DNA of 64,000 bases, taken from positions 1-64,000 of the forward strand of contig JADGEL010000005.1 in NCBI GenBank assembly GCA_016744415.1, in the 5' to 3' direction. The translations under genes were made by a program, and so were the position numbers. The notes under the pieces are model-generated. The model ran no database searches. It was not told where the DNA came from and saw nothing but the letters and a program-made list of their open reading frames with translations. The stretch is from Flavobacteriaceae bacterium (GTDB taxonomy: Bacteria; Bacteroidota; Bacteroidia; Flavobacteriales; Flavobacteriaceae). Shown piece after piece: positions 1 to 10,099 of the stretch (the first letter of the stretch is position 1; every line of letters begins with the position of its first letter).

Positions 1-1125
<1,125 letters not shown>

Positions 1126-1271
1126 ATAAATTTTAAATAATTTATAATGTGAATAGTCTCAAAAAAATTTGGAATGTCTTAATAAAAAAACATCCGGTCT
1201 TTTACTCAATTTACGCTGTCAATTTCAATATTTTCAATGAACTTCTTCTTTATTCTTTTTCTTAGCGGGTG

Positions 1272-1301
1272 CAAATATAAAACTAAATTTATTCCTAACA
1301 A
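1272..1301 (-). promoter_or_regulatory. rrn promoter P1 (16S-proximal)
   Basis: On the minus strand TTG (1299-1301), exactly 19 bases, then TATATTTG (1272-1279), matching the Bacteroidota sigma-ABfr consensus. It is followed by the discriminator CACCCGCTAA. The 18 bases 1262-1279 recur identically at 1505-1522. It fires toward the 16S gene about 140 nt away. Confidence 0.8.
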
Positions 1302-1387
1302 GTAAAAATAAATCTTTTTTTTATTTATTTTTACTACACCACTAAAACAAAATTTGAATGAACGCGATTAACTAATTAATCGGGGTG

Positions 1388-1417
1388 CAAATGTAATACT
1401 TTTTAATCCTTTAAAAC
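1388..1417 (-). promoter_or_regulatory. rrn promoter P2 (middle, weaker)
   Basis: On the minus strand a TACATTTG -7 box (1388-1395) followed by CACC. The -33 position carries TTTT rather than TTG. The predicted start falls in a 7-bp inverted repeat (1365-1371 / 1376-1382) instead of the CACCCGCTAA discriminator of its two neighbours. Confidence 0.6.
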
Positions 1418-1514
1418 TAAAAAAATATTAATTTTATTTGCACTTAATTGTCATCCAAAAATCCCAAAGAACTATACCAACTTACAAACTACTTATGCCC
1501 TCCGTTAGCGGGTG

Positions 1515-1544
1515 CAAATATACATGGTATTTGTAATTAAACAA
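1515..1544 (-). promoter_or_regulatory. rrn promoter P3 (distal)
   Basis: On the minus strand TTG (1542-1544), 19 bases, TATATTTG (1515-1522), then CACCCGCTAA. Box, spacing and discriminator match P1. It lies 243 bp upstream of P1. Confidence 0.8.
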
Positions 1545-2019
1545 GGGAATTTTTACTGTTTTTTTAATATATTTTATTTGTGCTTTTAACAAACTAAATA
1601 TGAACTAATTATAGCTTAAAAAAATATAAAAAAGATTTAGCTAATTTGTTTTCTTTTGGCATATAATCAAATAGAAAAGCATTTAAACTGAATTAGAGCT
1701 TCACACTATCAAATAGAACATTAAAAGAATTAGATTTTTAATGTTGATTTCAAGAAAATACACACCTATATATATTATAGGTGATTTCAAAAAAAACATT
1801 TATAAAAAATTTCAAGGCTACTTTTCTAATAAATTCTATTAACAAATTAAACAAGCTGGTCAAAATGATAATCTATCAAAATTTGAATTTCAATACATGC
1901 TGTATTTCTTATTCGAGAAAAGCAAGGTATTCAACGACTATATCTTCTATTAAAATTATCCCCGAAATAGTAAAATCAATCTTGCATTAAAAATCAACTA
2001 TAAAGTAAACTAAAACCTA
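1545..2019. other. Gene-poor spacer between rrn promoters and thrS
   Basis: Very AT-rich sequence with no convincing gene. The only notable structure is an 8-bp perfect inverted repeat (1763-1770 / 1776-1783, loop 5). A GTG-initiated open frame at 1781-1990 has low-complexity Lys/Asn/Ile composition and no recognisable family, so it is not called. Confidence 0.6.
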
Positions 2020-2050
2020 TTGCATAGCATTAAGTTTTCTAATACCTTTG
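2020..2050 (+). promoter_or_regulatory. Promoter of the thrS-infC-rpmI-rplT operon
   Basis: TTG (2020-2022), 20 bases, TACCTTTG (2043-2050). The predicted start lies about 7 nt on, leaving a 5' leader of only about a dozen bases before the thrS ATG, so there is no room for a T-box or other long leader here. Confidence 0.75.
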
Positions 2051-2069
2051 CATTCTTAATTTTATAATA

Positions 2070-4010
2070 ATGATAAAAATTACATTGCCCGATGGTTCGG
2101 TAAGAGAATTTGAAAATAGAAGCACTCCAATGGATGTTGCTGTGAGTATTAGTAGTGGTTTTGCGAGAAACGTGATTTCTGCAAAGTTCAATAACACAAC
2201 CGTTGAAACCGTTACTCCTATAACCACCGATGGTAATTTGGTTCTTTATACTTTTAATGATGACGATGGCAAGAAAGCCTTTTGGCATTCATCAGCTCAC
2301 TTATTGGCACAAGCTATTTTATTCTTCCACCCCAGTGCAAAATTGACAATTGGCCCTGCTATTGAAAATGGATTTTATTATGATTTAGATTTAGGTGCAG
2401 AAACTATTTCTGAAAAAGACTTCAAAAAAATTGAAGATAAAATGATTGAATTCGCTCGTGAAAAACATCAATTCCAATTGCGAGAAGTCTCAAAAGCAGC
2501 TGCATTAGATTTTTATAAAAAACAAAACAACGAATACAAAGTTGAGTTGATAGAAAACTTAACGGATGGAGATATTACATTTTGCGATCATGCTGATTTT
2601 ACTGATTTATGTCGTGGAGGACACGTTCCAAATACTGGAATCATTAAAGCTGTAAAAGTGATGAGTACAGCTGGTGCATATTGGAGGGGCGATGAAAACA
2701 ATACGCAATTAACACGCATCTACGGAATCTCATTCCCAAAGCAAAAGTTACTGACAGAATATCTTGAGAAATTAGAACTCGCAAAACAACGTGACCATAG
2801 AAAATTAGGAAAAGAATTAGAGTTATTTGCATTCTCAACAAGAGTTGGTCAAGGTTTACCATTGTGGCTACCAAAAGGAGCTGCTTTACGTGAGCGTTTA
2901 GAAAACTTCTTAAAAGCTGCACAGAAAAAAGCAGGATACGAATTGGTAATGACTCCACATATTGGCCAAAAAGAACTGTATGTAACTTCAGGACATTATG
3001 AAAAATATGGTGAGGACAGTTTTCAACCAATTCACACTCCAAAAGACGATGAAGAGTTTTTGTTAAAACCAATGAACTGTCCACATCACTGCGAGATTTA
3101 TCGCGTAAAGCCTTATTCATATAAAGAATTACCAAAACGATTTGCAGAATTTGGCACCGTATATAGATACGAGCAAAGCGGTGAATTACATGGTTTAACA
3201 CGTGTACGCTGTTTTACCCAAGATGATGCTCATATTTTCTGTACTCCAGATCAATTACATGATGAGTTTATGAATGTCATCGATTTAGTATTGTATGTTT
3301 TTGGGTCTCTAGGTTTCGAAGATTTTACTGCACAGATTTCATTACGTGATCCGGAGGATAAAGAAAAATATATTGGCTCTGATGAAAATTGGGAAAAAGC
3401 TGAAAACGCAATTATTCATGCGGCCAAAGAAAAAGGTTTAAAAACGGTAACTGAATATGGAGAAGCAGCTTTTTACGGCCCAAAATTAGACTTTATGGTA
3501 AAAGATGTTTTAGGTAGAAGTTGGCAGCTAGGAACAATTCAAGTAGATTATAATTTACCTGAACGCTTTGATTTACAATACAAAGGAGCTGACAATCAAA
3601 TGCACCGACCTGTGATGATTCATAGAGCACCATTTGGTTCCATGGAACGATTTATTGCTATTTTGTTAGAGAACACAGGTGGTAATTTCCCACTGTGGCT
3701 AACGCCTGAGCAAGTTATCATATTGCCTATCAGTGATAAATATCAAAAATATGCCGAAAAAGTTTCAGAAGTCTTAGAAAATTCCGAAATTCGCGCCCTC
3801 ATTGACGACCGTAGTGAGAAGACAGGTAGGAAGATTCGTGATGCTGAGATGAGCAAGATACCTTACATGATTATAGTCGGTGAAAATGAGGAAGGTAACG
3901 AAACTGTATCTGTAAGAAAACATGGAGAAGGTGACAAAGGAACCTTTACAATTAAAGACTTTATCTCTTTAATTGAAACAGAAATAAAGAGTACATTAAA
4001 ACAATTTTAG
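2070..4010 (+). CDS. thrS: Threonine--tRNA ligase
   Basis: Class II aminoacyl-tRNA synthetase charging tRNA-Thr in the cytoplasm. The 646-residue product has the full bacterial architecture: N-terminal TGS domain (about 1-62), editing domain with HSSAH (73-77) and C181/H185, catalytic core, and C-terminal anticodon-binding domain from about 545. The three zinc ligands of the active site are visible as C337 (MNCPHH), H388 (DDAHIF) and H518 (MIHRAP), equivalent to E. coli C334, H385 and H511. It is first in the translation operon; infC follows immediately in the same frame. The ATG at 2070 sits just after a good promoter and yields a proper TGS start. Confidence 0.98.
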   Translation: MIKITLPDGSVREFENRSTPMDVAVSISSGFARNVISAKFNNTTVETVTPITTDGNLVLYTFNDDDGKKAFWHSSAHLLAQAILFFHPSAKLTIGPAIENGFYYDLDLGAETISEKDFKKIEDKMIEFAREKHQFQLREVSKAAALDFYKKQNNEYKVELIENLTDGDITFCDHADFTDLCRGGHVPNTGIIKAVKVMSTAGAYWRGDENNTQLTRIYGISFPKQKLLTEYLEKLELAKQRDHRKLGKELELFAFSTRVGQGLPLWLPKGAALRERLENFLKAAQKKAGYELVMTPHIGQKELYVTSGHYEKYGEDSFQPIHTPKDDEEFLLKPMNCPHHCEIYRVKPYSYKELPKRFAEFGTVYRYEQSGELHGLTRVRCFTQDDAHIFCTPDQLHDEFMNVIDLVLYVFGSLGFEDFTAQISLRDPEDKEKYIGSDENWEKAENAIIHAAKEKGLKTVTEYGEAAFYGPKLDFMVKDVLGRSWQLGTIQVDYNLPERFDLQYKGADNQMHRPVMIHRAPFGSMERFIAILLENTGGNFPLWLTPEQVIILPISDKYQKYAEKVSEVLENSEIRALIDDRSEKTGRKIRDAEMSKIPYMIIVGENEEGNETVSVRKHGEGDKGTFTIKDFISLIETEIKSTLKQF

Positions 4011-4031
4011 TTTAATTTAAATTTTTCAGTC

Positions 4032-4592
4032 ATAGCAATACGTAGAAAAAGAGGTCCTAGAAAACCCTGGAGAGTAATTAAAGAAGATCAGCACAGAATT
4101 AATGAGCACATTAAATTTGTAGATGAAGTTCGTTTAGTTGGAGAGAATGTCGAAGTTGGTGTTTACTCACTAATTAAAGCAAAAATGATTGCTAGAGAGC
4201 TTGAACTTGATTTAGTTGAGATATCTCCAAAAGCAAAACCTCCTGTTTGTAAAGTAATTGATTACAAAAAGTTTTTATACGAACAAAAGAAGCGAGAAAA
4301 AGCATTAAAATCTAAAGCGACTAAAGTTATTGTAAAAGAAATTAGATTCGGCCCGCAAACTGATGAACATGATTACGAATTTAAAAAGAAACATGCTGTT
4401 AAGTTTTTACAAGACGGTGCTAAGTTAAAAGCATTTGTATTTTTTAAAGGACGATCTATTATTTATAAAGATCAAGGTCAAATTTTATTATTACGTCTAG
4501 CACAAGAGTTAGAAGAATATGGTAAAGTAGAACAAATGCCAAAGTTAGAGGGGAAACGAATGATTATGTATCTCTCTCCTAAGAAAAAATAA
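4032..4592 (+). CDS. infC: Translation initiation factor IF-3, AUA start
   Basis: IF-3 binds the 30S subunit, keeps it apart from 50S and rejects wrong start codons. An ATG-started frame opens only at 4185, which would delete the N-terminal domain. Upstream of it the frame continues with clear IF-3 sequence ([34 protein letters not shown]) back to an ATA at 4032. Before that come only TTT-AAT-TTA-AAT-TTT-TCA-GTC after the thrS stop, so no ATG, GTG or TTG is available. Starting at ATA gives 186 residues, a normal IF-3 length, with the linker and C-terminal domain intact. E. coli infC uses AUU and is autoregulated through it; the same logic is inferred here. Confidence 0.9.
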   Translation: MAIRRKRGPRKPWRVIKEDQHRINEHIKFVDEVRLVGENVEVGVYSLIKAKMIARELELDLVEISPKAKPPVCKVIDYKKFLYEQKKREKALKSKATKVIVKEIRFGPQTDEHDYEFKKKHAVKFLQDGAKLKAFVFFKGRSIIYKDQGQILLLRLAQELEEYGKVEQMPKLEGKRMIMYLSPKKK

Positions 4593-4663
4593 AAACCTGT
4601 CTCCTACCCCTTTCAAAAGGAAATAGAGAGATGTAAAATTAATACTGAAACAAGTTTCAGTAT
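4570..4663 (+). promoter_or_regulatory. Structured infC-rpmI spacer, candidate ribosomal-protein leader
   Basis: A perfect 10-bp hairpin (4642-4651 / 4654-4663) lies 32 nt before rpmI. An 8-bp helix can pair the end of infC (4570-4577) with 4625-4632. No U-tract follows, so it is not a terminator. In other bacteria L20 represses rpmI-rplT through RNA in this position; function here is inferred. Confidence 0.45.
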
Positions 4664-4695
4664 GAAAATATTAAGCAAGTTAAAAACGAAGAGAA

Positions 4696-4893
4696 ATGCC
4701 TAAAATGAAAACAAAATCTAGTGCCAAGAAACGCTTTAAGTTGACGGGTTCTGGAAAAATCAAAAGAAAGCATGCTTTTAAGAGTCACATTTTGACAAAA
4801 AAATCTAAAAAGCGTAAGCTAAGACTTACTCACGATGGTTTGGTACACAAATCAGACAAGAGTAACATCTTACAACAATTAACTTTGAAATAG
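4696..4893 (+). CDS. rpmI: 50S ribosomal protein bL35
   Basis: A 65-residue, strongly basic protein beginning [20 protein letters not shown], the hallmark bL35 N-terminus, with the Lys/Arg-rich middle ([15 protein letters not shown]) that contacts 23S rRNA. Its length is the family norm. It lies between infC and rplT, the usual infC-rpmI-rplT order, with structured spacers of about 100 nt on each side. Confidence 0.97.
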   Translation: MPKMKTKSSAKKRFKLTGSGKIKRKHAFKSHILTKKSKKRKLRLTHDGLVHKSDKSNILQQLTLK

Positions 4894-4915
4894 AAGTTAG
4901 GAATTAGTTTAACCA

Positions 4916-4966
4916 TATGATGGTGCTCGTATAAGAGTCTAGAATAATTTTAGAACGCCCATCATA
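4916..4966 (+). promoter_or_regulatory. Stem-loop in the rpmI-rplT spacer
   Basis: TATGATGG (4916-4923) pairs perfectly with CCATCATA (4959-4966), enclosing a smaller TCTA/TAGA helix. It ends 20 nt before rplT and has no poly-T tail. It is a candidate L20 binding or translational control site; structure is seen, role is inferred. Confidence 0.4.
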
Positions 4967-4985
4967 AAATTAAAACATTGAAATT

Positions 4986-5330
4986 ATGCCAAGATCAGTA
5001 AATTCAGTTGCTTCAAGAGCTAGAAGAAAAAAGATATTGAAGCAAGCAAAAGGTTACTTTGGAAGACGTAAAAACGTTTACACAGTAGCAAAGAATGCGG
5101 TTGAAAAAGGAATGTTATATTCTTATAGAGACCGTAAAAACAACAAAAGAAACTTCCGTGGATTGTGGATTCAACGTATTAACGCAGGAGCACGTTTACA
5201 TGGAATGTCTTATTCTCAGTTTATGGGGAAAGTTAAAGCTAATAATGTTGAATTGAACCGTAAGGTTCTTGCAGATTTAGCTATGAACCACCCAGAAGCT
5301 TTTAAGGCTGTTGTTGATAAAGTAAAATAG
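4986..5330 (+). CDS. rplT: 50S ribosomal protein bL20
   Basis: A 114-residue basic protein with the bL20 signature ([60 protein letters not shown]). It binds 23S rRNA early in 50S assembly and in several bacteria represses its own operon. Last gene of the thrS operon; a strong intrinsic terminator follows at 5357. Confidence 0.98.
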   Translation: MPRSVNSVASRARRKKILKQAKGYFGRRKNVYTVAKNAVEKGMLYSYRDRKNNKRNFRGLWIQRINAGARLHGMSYSQFMGKVKANNVELNRKVLADLAMNHPEAFKAVVDKVK

Positions 5331-5356
5331 AGATAGTTAATACCTTGCTTATAATT

Positions 5357-5387
5357 AAAAGCCTTGAACGAAAGTTCGAGGCTTTTT
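5357..5387 (+). terminator. Intrinsic terminator of the thrS-rplT operon
   Basis: AAAAGCCTTGAAC, loop GAAA, GTTCGAGGCTTTT: a 13-bp stem with one G-T pair followed by a T-rich run. Confidence 0.85.
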
Positions 5388-5535
5388 GTTTTATATACTT
5401 CCAAGTTTACTGCTTTGTCTTTCTCGCAGATGCGGGAATCCAAAATTCAGTATAAATGGATTCCCATTTTCATGGGAAAGACAGTGAAACAAAAAACTAG
5501 CACGAACGAAAGTTCAGGTCTTTTTGTTTTATATA
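5366..5535. repeat. Duplicated terminator tail flanking a palindromic repeat unit
   Basis: The 32 bases 5366-5397 (terminator loop to TTTTATATA) recur at 5504-5535 with about three mismatches, 138 bp downstream. Between the copies lies an imperfect inverted repeat with two 26-bp arms (5416-5441 and 5458-5483). Its outer TGTCTTTC/GAAAGACA and inner GGGAATCC/GGATTCCC segments pair perfectly, with a 16-bp centre. The arms resemble REP-like intergenic palindromes. It is non-coding. Confidence 0.65.
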
Positions 5536-5571
5536 ATAATTCGAGTATTTTTAGGGCTACTAATTTTGACT

Positions 5572-6129
5572 ATGAAAAAAATAAAATTTCTGATAATTCT
5601 CCTTTTTCTTACATCTTGCAGTTTTAGCTTTATTAAAACGAACGAGCTAGAAGACGGAATGACAGATGTTCCTTTTAATAAGGATTTCTTTGATAAAAGA
5701 TATCGAGAAAAGCATGAAGTTATTAATTTAAATCAAGTGGATTTCAATGCCATTTACATTGAAAGTTATTCTATTAGTGATAACGGAATATTTGATTTAA
5801 GAAGTGGATCTAACGATTTTATTAATGGAATAAAATTTTATACTAATGGATGTGTTAGTGTTTTTGGTATTGATAAAAATAAAATTAATGACCAAAGGCT
5901 TTTAAATCCAATAGTGCATGGATTCAGAGGAATGTCATATGTGAAAAAGAAAGATACATTAATTGATTTTTATGCGCCGGCAAATTCCAGTTACCAATTT
6001 GGAAAAATAAAACACAAAGCAAGAGTTAATGGAGACACTCTATTTTTAACTGACAGATATGATATTATCGATGTTTATCTAAAAAAACAATTGACTGAAA
6101 AAAATTTAGGGTTCGAAGCTGATTGGTAA
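5572..6129 (+). CDS. Hypothetical lipoprotein
   Basis: Unrecognised 185-residue exported protein. The frame is open from 5524, but the start at 5572 (MKKIKFLIILLFLTSC) gives a clean lipoprotein signal peptide with lipobox LTSC, and the upstream part overlaps the duplicated terminator repeat. The mature part is beta-rich with a repeated ITD/NGI flavour (for example SNDFINGIKFYTNGCVSVFG). No enzymatic motif is visible. It stands alone between the thrS operon and the convergent prfA, whose stop is 4 bp away. Confidence 0.75.
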   Translation: MKKIKFLIILLFLTSCSFSFIKTNELEDGMTDVPFNKDFFDKRYREKHEVINLNQVDFNAIYIESYSISDNGIFDLRSGSNDFINGIKFYTNGCVSVFGIDKNKINDQRLLNPIVHGFRGMSYVKKKDTLIDFYAPANSSYQFGKIKHKARVNGDTLFLTDRYDIIDVYLKKQLTEKNLGFEADW

Positions 6130-6133
6130 TTAC

Positions 6134-7210
6134 TTAAAGCACCTCTCCCAATTCTTTCAATTTCTCTGTATTCTCATGCAATTTCAACTCTTCCACAATT
6201 TTGTGAATATCTCCATTAATTACATTTTGCAAATCATAAATGGTCAACCCAATTCTGTGTTCAGTAACACGACCTTGAGGATAATTATAGGTTCTAATTT
6301 TAGCAGAACGATCTCCACTTGAAACCAACGTATTTCTTTTTGCAGCGTCTGCTTCTAATTTTTTAGCCAACTCCATTTCGTAAATACGAGAACGCAATAC
6401 TTTCATGGCTTTGTCCTTATTTTTATGCTGCGATTTTTGATCTTGACATTGCGCTACAATCCCTGTAGGAACGTGCGTTAGTCTTACAGCAGAATAGGTT
6501 GTATTTACTGATTGCCCTCCAGGACCTGATGAACAGAAATAATCTACACGAATATCACTTTGTTTTAAATCAATATCAAATTCTTCAGCTTCTGGTAACA
6601 CCATTACTGTAGCAGCACTTGTATGTACTCGCCCTTGAGTTTCTGTTTGCGGCACACGTTGTACACGATGTACGCCAGACTCAAATTTTAATTCTCCATA
6701 CACATCAGGACCCGTTACACTAAATACAACTTCTTTAAATCCGCCGGCTGTACCTTCACTAATATCTTCAACTTCTGTTTTCCAACCTTTATCTGAAGCA
6801 AATTTAGTGTACATTCTATATAAATCCCCTGCAAAAATACTTGCTTCATCACCACCTGTACCTGCACGAATTTCGACAATTACATTCTTGGCATCTTCAG
6901 GATCTTTCGGGATGAGCATGAATTTAATATCGTCTTCTAACTTCGGAATAGCTTCGTTAGCTTCATCCATTTCCATCTTAGCCATTTCGGTCATTTCGGC
7001 ATCCGAACCATCCGCTATAATTTCTTTAGCTTCAGTAATATTATTAAGCAAAACTTCGTATTCCTTGATTTTCTCGACCATCGCATTTAAGTCTTTATAC
7101 TCCTTATTGAGTTTGACATAACGCTTTTGATCCATGATAATATCAGGTTGAATAATCAAATCTGACACTTCATCAAATCTTTGCTTTACTATATGTAACT
7201 TGTCTAACAT
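6134..7210 (-). CDS. prfA: Peptide chain release factor 1
   Basis: Recognises UAA/UAG in the ribosomal A site and triggers peptide release. The 358-residue protein carries the universal GGQ motif ([14 protein letters not shown] at 231-233), whose Gln is methylated by PrmC in other bacteria. The codon-reading loop has PQT at 187-189 in [15 protein letters not shown], where E. coli has PAT; this fits RF1 and not RF2 (SPF). It lies downstream of purM and the DUF3078 gene on the same strand, a gene order I recall as common in Bacteroidota. Confidence 0.97.
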   Translation of the reverse strand: MLDKLHIVKQRFDEVSDLIIQPDIIMDQKRYVKLNKEYKDLNAMVEKIKEYEVLLNNITEAKEIIADGSDAEMTEMAKMEMDEANEAIPKLEDDIKFMLIPKDPEDAKNVIVEIRAGTGGDEASIFAGDLYRMYTKFASDKGWKTEVEDISEGTAGGFKEVVFSVTGPDVYGELKFESGVHRVQRVPQTETQGRVHTSAATVMVLPEAEEFDIDLKQSDIRVDYFCSSGPGGQSVNTTYSAVRLTHVPTGIVAQCQDQKSQHKNKDKAMKVLRSRIYEMELAKKLEADAAKRNTLVSSGDRSAKIRTYNYPQGRVTEHRIGLTIYDLQNVINGDIHKIVEELKLHENTEKLKELGEVL

Positions 7211-7314
7211 ATTTTTTCTTTGGATTGCAAATTTACGAATTAATTATTGTTTTGTTTGCATACACTATTTGAAGAAAATTAAATTATAGCTTGTATTCTA
7301 TCAATTTTGAAAGT

Positions 7315-8328
7315 TTAAAAATCAAAAACTACCCCTACACCCAAAATTTGTTTCCATTGCACTTTTGCCCCTGAAACTTGAACCTCTTCATCATTAACCG
7401 TTTCTGTAAATTTAATGTCATTATCATATTTAAGGTGTGAGCCAAAAACAGCTCTAATATAATCATTGACTTGAAGATTAAAAACGAATTCCCAATCTAC
7501 ATCTACATTACCAAAATCATTTACATAATCAGTATAAAGGCTTAATCTATTTTTAAAGTAAACATTTTTAAATATTTCTTTTTCATAAGTGTTTGTCAGT
7601 AAAACACCCAATTCATGCCTAGACTTTTTACCTTTTGAAATTAGATTTCCATCATCATCATAAACCCCACTAGTAACCCCAAATGCTCCAGAATTTGCTA
7701 ATTCATCATTTAAAACAAAGGTAGATTTTAAAGTTAAGGGAGATAAGTAAAAGTTGAATTTCTCAACATTATGACTATAAATAGTACCTATACCAACAAA
7801 CAAATAAGCTGGTGCCATAAAGGTTGATAGCAACTTTTTATCATCTCCTTCATAGGAATTACCATTAGCAAATTGAGTTTTAAAACTAATATTTGCCGAA
7901 GAATACCAATTGGATAAAGTATCTTTTCTATATCCTATTGTTGAATAAAATTCTAATATGTCATCTGTTTTTCTGACATCTGTATCCTTTTGCATATTCA
8001 CACCAAAACGGGCAATCATCCTATTAGCCCAAACTAAATTTCCTTTTTTGTAGTTTCGTTCAAATTCAGCATTTAATAACCCTGCGATAGAATTTGTGCC
8101 ACCAGCATTCCAATTTACAAAGGCTACTTCACTAATATCAATACCTACCCTATTTTTTCTTTCCCAAAAAGCTGAGTCAATTACAATTTTATTTGGATTA
8201 TCTACCAAATCGAAAATAGAAACTTTGTATATATCATTTGTTTCAACATTCTTGACTGTAACAGAATCTATTTGGGCTGATGCTACAATACAAAAAAGAA
8301 AAAAAAGAAAAGAATATATAAATCGCAT
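7315..8328 (-). CDS. DUF3078 outer-membrane protein
   Basis: Exported beta-barrel-type protein of the DUF3078 family, function unknown. The start at 8328 (MRFIYSFLFFLFCIVASAQ) gives a signal peptide ending ASA-Q; an in-frame ATG at 8343 adds five residues and cannot be excluded. The mature part has the family signature VNWNAGGTNSIAGLLN (about residues 70-85 of the long form), alternating amphipathic strands, and ends in aromatic FDF, typical of outer-membrane barrels. It follows purM by about 20 bp, so the two are probably cotranscribed. Confidence 0.85.
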   Translation of the reverse strand: MRFIYSFLFFLFCIVASAQIDSVTVKNVETNDIYKVSIFDLVDNPNKIVIDSAFWERKNRVGIDISEVAFVNWNAGGTNSIAGLLNAEFERNYKKGNLVWANRMIARFGVNMQKDTDVRKTDDILEFYSTIGYRKDTLSNWYSSANISFKTQFANGNSYEGDDKKLLSTFMAPAYLFVGIGTIYSHNVEKFNFYLSPLTLKSTFVLNDELANSGAFGVTSGVYDDDGNLISKGKKSRHELGVLLTNTYEKEIFKNVYFKNRLSLYTDYVNDFGNVDVDWEFVFNLQVNDYIRAVFGSHLKYDNDIKFTETVNDEEVQVSGAKVQWKQILGVGVVFDF

Positions 8329-8350
8329 TGAATAAGAAAGCATCTAGTTG

Positions 8351-9529
8351 CTAGTAATTGAAAGTTCCGTATTCACTTTTTATTGTCAGTTTTTTCTTTT
8401 CCGAAGTTTCTACCCTGCCAATAATTTGAGCATTAACATTAAACGATTTTGAAATTGAAATAATATCATCGGCTATTTCTGAACTAAGATAAATTTCCAT
8501 TCTGTGACCACAATTAAACACTTGATACATTTCTTTCCAATCTGTGTTTGACTGTTTTTGAATAAGTTTGAATAACGGTGGAACAGCAAACATATTATCT
8601 TTAATAATATGCAATTTATTTACAAAATGTAAAATTTTAGTTTGTGCACCTCCACTACAATGCACCATTCCGTGGATATCATTAGAATTATATTTATCTA
8701 AAATAGCTTTTATAATTGGGGCATATGTTCTTGTAGGAGACAATACTAATTTACCAGCATCGATTGGAGAATCATCAACAGTATCTGTCAATTTCATTGC
8801 TCCAGAATATACTAGCTCTTCTGGTACTGCTGCATCAAAACTTTCAGGAAATTTATTTGCCAAATAATTATCAAACACATCATGTCTTGCAGATGTTAAT
8901 CCGTTAGACCCCATCCCTCCATTATATTCAGTTTCATAAGTTGACTGACCAAAAGATTCTAATCCTACAATTACATCACCATCTTTTATATTTGCATTAT
9001 CAATAACATCGCTACGCTTCATTCTTGCAGTAACTGTTGAGTCTACAATAATTGTTCTGACTAAATCACCCACATCAGCAGTTTCGCCTCCAGTTGAATG
9101 AATCTTAACTCCGAACTTCTTTAAATCAATAATTAATTCTTCTGTACCATTAATAATTGCAGAAATCACTTCACCTGGAATCAGGTTTTTATTTCGGCCA
9201 ATAGTTGAAGATAGCAAAATATTGTCAGTAGCTCCTACACAAATTAAGTCATCTATATTCATTATAAGAGCATCTTGAGCTATTCCTTTCCAAACAGATA
9301 CGTCTCCTGTTTCTTTCCAATACATATAGGCTAAAGAACTTTTTGTACCTGCGCCATCAGCATGCATTATCAAACAGTAATCATCATTGTTAGTTAAATA
9401 ATCTGGCACAATCTTGCAAAATGCCTGTGGAAACAAACCTTTATCAACATTTTTTATTGCAGCATGAACATCTTCTTTAGAAGCCGAAACTCCGCGTTGG
9501 CTATACCTTTTACTAATCTCTGAACTCAT
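8351..9529 (-). CDS. purM: Phosphoribosylformylglycinamidine cyclo-ligase (AIR synthase)
   Basis: ATP-dependent closure of the imidazole ring in step 5 of de novo purine synthesis (FGAM to AIR). The start at 9529 (MSSEISKRYSQRGVSASKEDVH) matches the Bacteroidota PurM N-terminus and gives 392 residues, the longer form typical of the phylum. Motifs include HADGAGTKSSLA, the GGETADVGD ATP-binding segment and MVHCSGGAQTK. An in-frame ATG at 9559 would overlap the candidate -7 box (complement at 9557-9564), which supports the shorter start. Confidence 0.95.
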   Translation of the reverse strand: MSSEISKRYSQRGVSASKEDVHAAIKNVDKGLFPQAFCKIVPDYLTNNDDYCLIMHADGAGTKSSLAYMYWKETGDVSVWKGIAQDALIMNIDDLICVGATDNILLSSTIGRNKNLIPGEVISAIINGTEELIIDLKKFGVKIHSTGGETADVGDLVRTIIVDSTVTARMKRSDVIDNANIKDGDVIVGLESFGQSTYETEYNGGMGSNGLTSARHDVFDNYLANKFPESFDAAVPEELVYSGAMKLTDTVDDSPIDAGKLVLSPTRTYAPIIKAILDKYNSNDIHGMVHCSGGAQTKILHFVNKLHIIKDNMFAVPPLFKLIQKQSNTDWKEMYQVFNCGHRMEIYLSSEIADDIISISKSFNVNAQIIGRVETSEKKKLTIKSEYGTFNY

Positions 9530-9556
9530 TGGATAGGTGTAAAAATTATTAAAGGA

Positions 9557-9564
9557 CAAATTTA
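9557..9564 (-). promoter_or_regulatory. Candidate -7 box for purM
   Basis: TAAATTTG on the minus strand, about 28 nt upstream of the chosen purM ATG. The nearest TTG is about 23 nt further upstream, longer than the consensus 19-21. Confidence 0.45.
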
Positions 9565-9612
9565 ATTGAACTTTATTAAAATCTTCTCAAAATAGAAGAT
9601 ATATTACCAACA

Positions 9613-9640
9613 AAAATGCCGAGATAAATCTCGGCATTTT
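9613..9640 (-). terminator. Intrinsic terminator hairpin
   Basis: Perfect 13-bp stem (9613-9625 / 9628-9640: AAAATGCCGAGAT and its complement) with T-rich flanks in both directions. It lies downstream of the small exported-peptide gene and upstream of purM on the minus strand. Confidence 0.75.
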
Positions 9641-9723
9641 ACATTTTAATAGGAAAAGATAAATTTAATATAAATTGAACTAATTTTAAGTTAGCACAAC
9701 CTTAACATAGCAGTTATTAAATA

Positions 9724-9897
9724 TTAATTATATTTAATCGATTTCACATTTTGATGACTTTCGTCAATTTGAGCAACATTAGTAAACTCACTTACTTCAG
9801 TTTGGTTTGTTGTCTCAATTTTTTTCGAACTCCCTTGAACTACCATCAGGGTTGTCGCTAGCATAAAAAACACTAAACTTAGAACTTGATTCTTCAT
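9724..9897 (-). CDS. Small exported peptide, hypothetical
   Basis: A 57-residue frame starting MKNQVLSLVFFMLATTLMVVQG, a convincing Sec signal peptide, followed by a short polar tail (about 35 residues) with no cysteines and no known domain. An in-frame ATG at 9918 would add seven residues. A terminator hairpin follows at 9640-9613, and a long structured leader precedes it. Small secreted peptides of this kind are common in Flavobacteria but uncharacterised. Confidence 0.5.
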   Translation of the reverse strand: MKNQVLSLVFFMLATTLMVVQGSSKKIETTNQTEVSEFTNVAQIDESHQNVKSIKYN

Positions 9898-9918
9898 AGT
9901 TTTAATTTTGCTTAACAT

Positions 9919-10099
9919 AAATTGTTAAAAATTACACAAATAACTTTTATTTTAAATACTTAAAATCGTGGAGACACAAGCATTTCAAATAAATTCTACT
10001 CGGGGTATAATAAATTGATAATTGTGGGGGACAATTGGGAAAAATTGTGCTGGGGGTAAAAAAAGTATCTGAATACTTTACTTGCACGGTACAAAGATA
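9919..10099 (-). promoter_or_regulatory. Candidate promoter and C-rich structured leader of the small exported peptide
   Basis: On the minus strand a TATCTTTG -7 box (10092-10099) starts a possible transcript whose first feature is a 7-bp hairpin with a T7 run (10062-10068 / 10073-10079, tail at 10055-10061), resembling an attenuator. C-rich blocks follow, with an ACAATT/AATTGT inverted repeat (10031-10036 / 10043-10048). No -33 TTG is visible at the right spacing, and the leader would be about 170 nt long. Confidence 0.4.

Noticed and set aside
1781-1990. 69-codon GTG-initiated open frame
   Set aside because: Low-complexity Lys/Asn/Ile composition, no family resemblance and weak start context in an AT-rich spacer.
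5364-5627. 87-codon frame across the palindromic repeat
   Set aside because: Consists of duplicated terminator and inverted-repeat sequence translated by chance; its end overlaps the lipoprotein gene in another frame.
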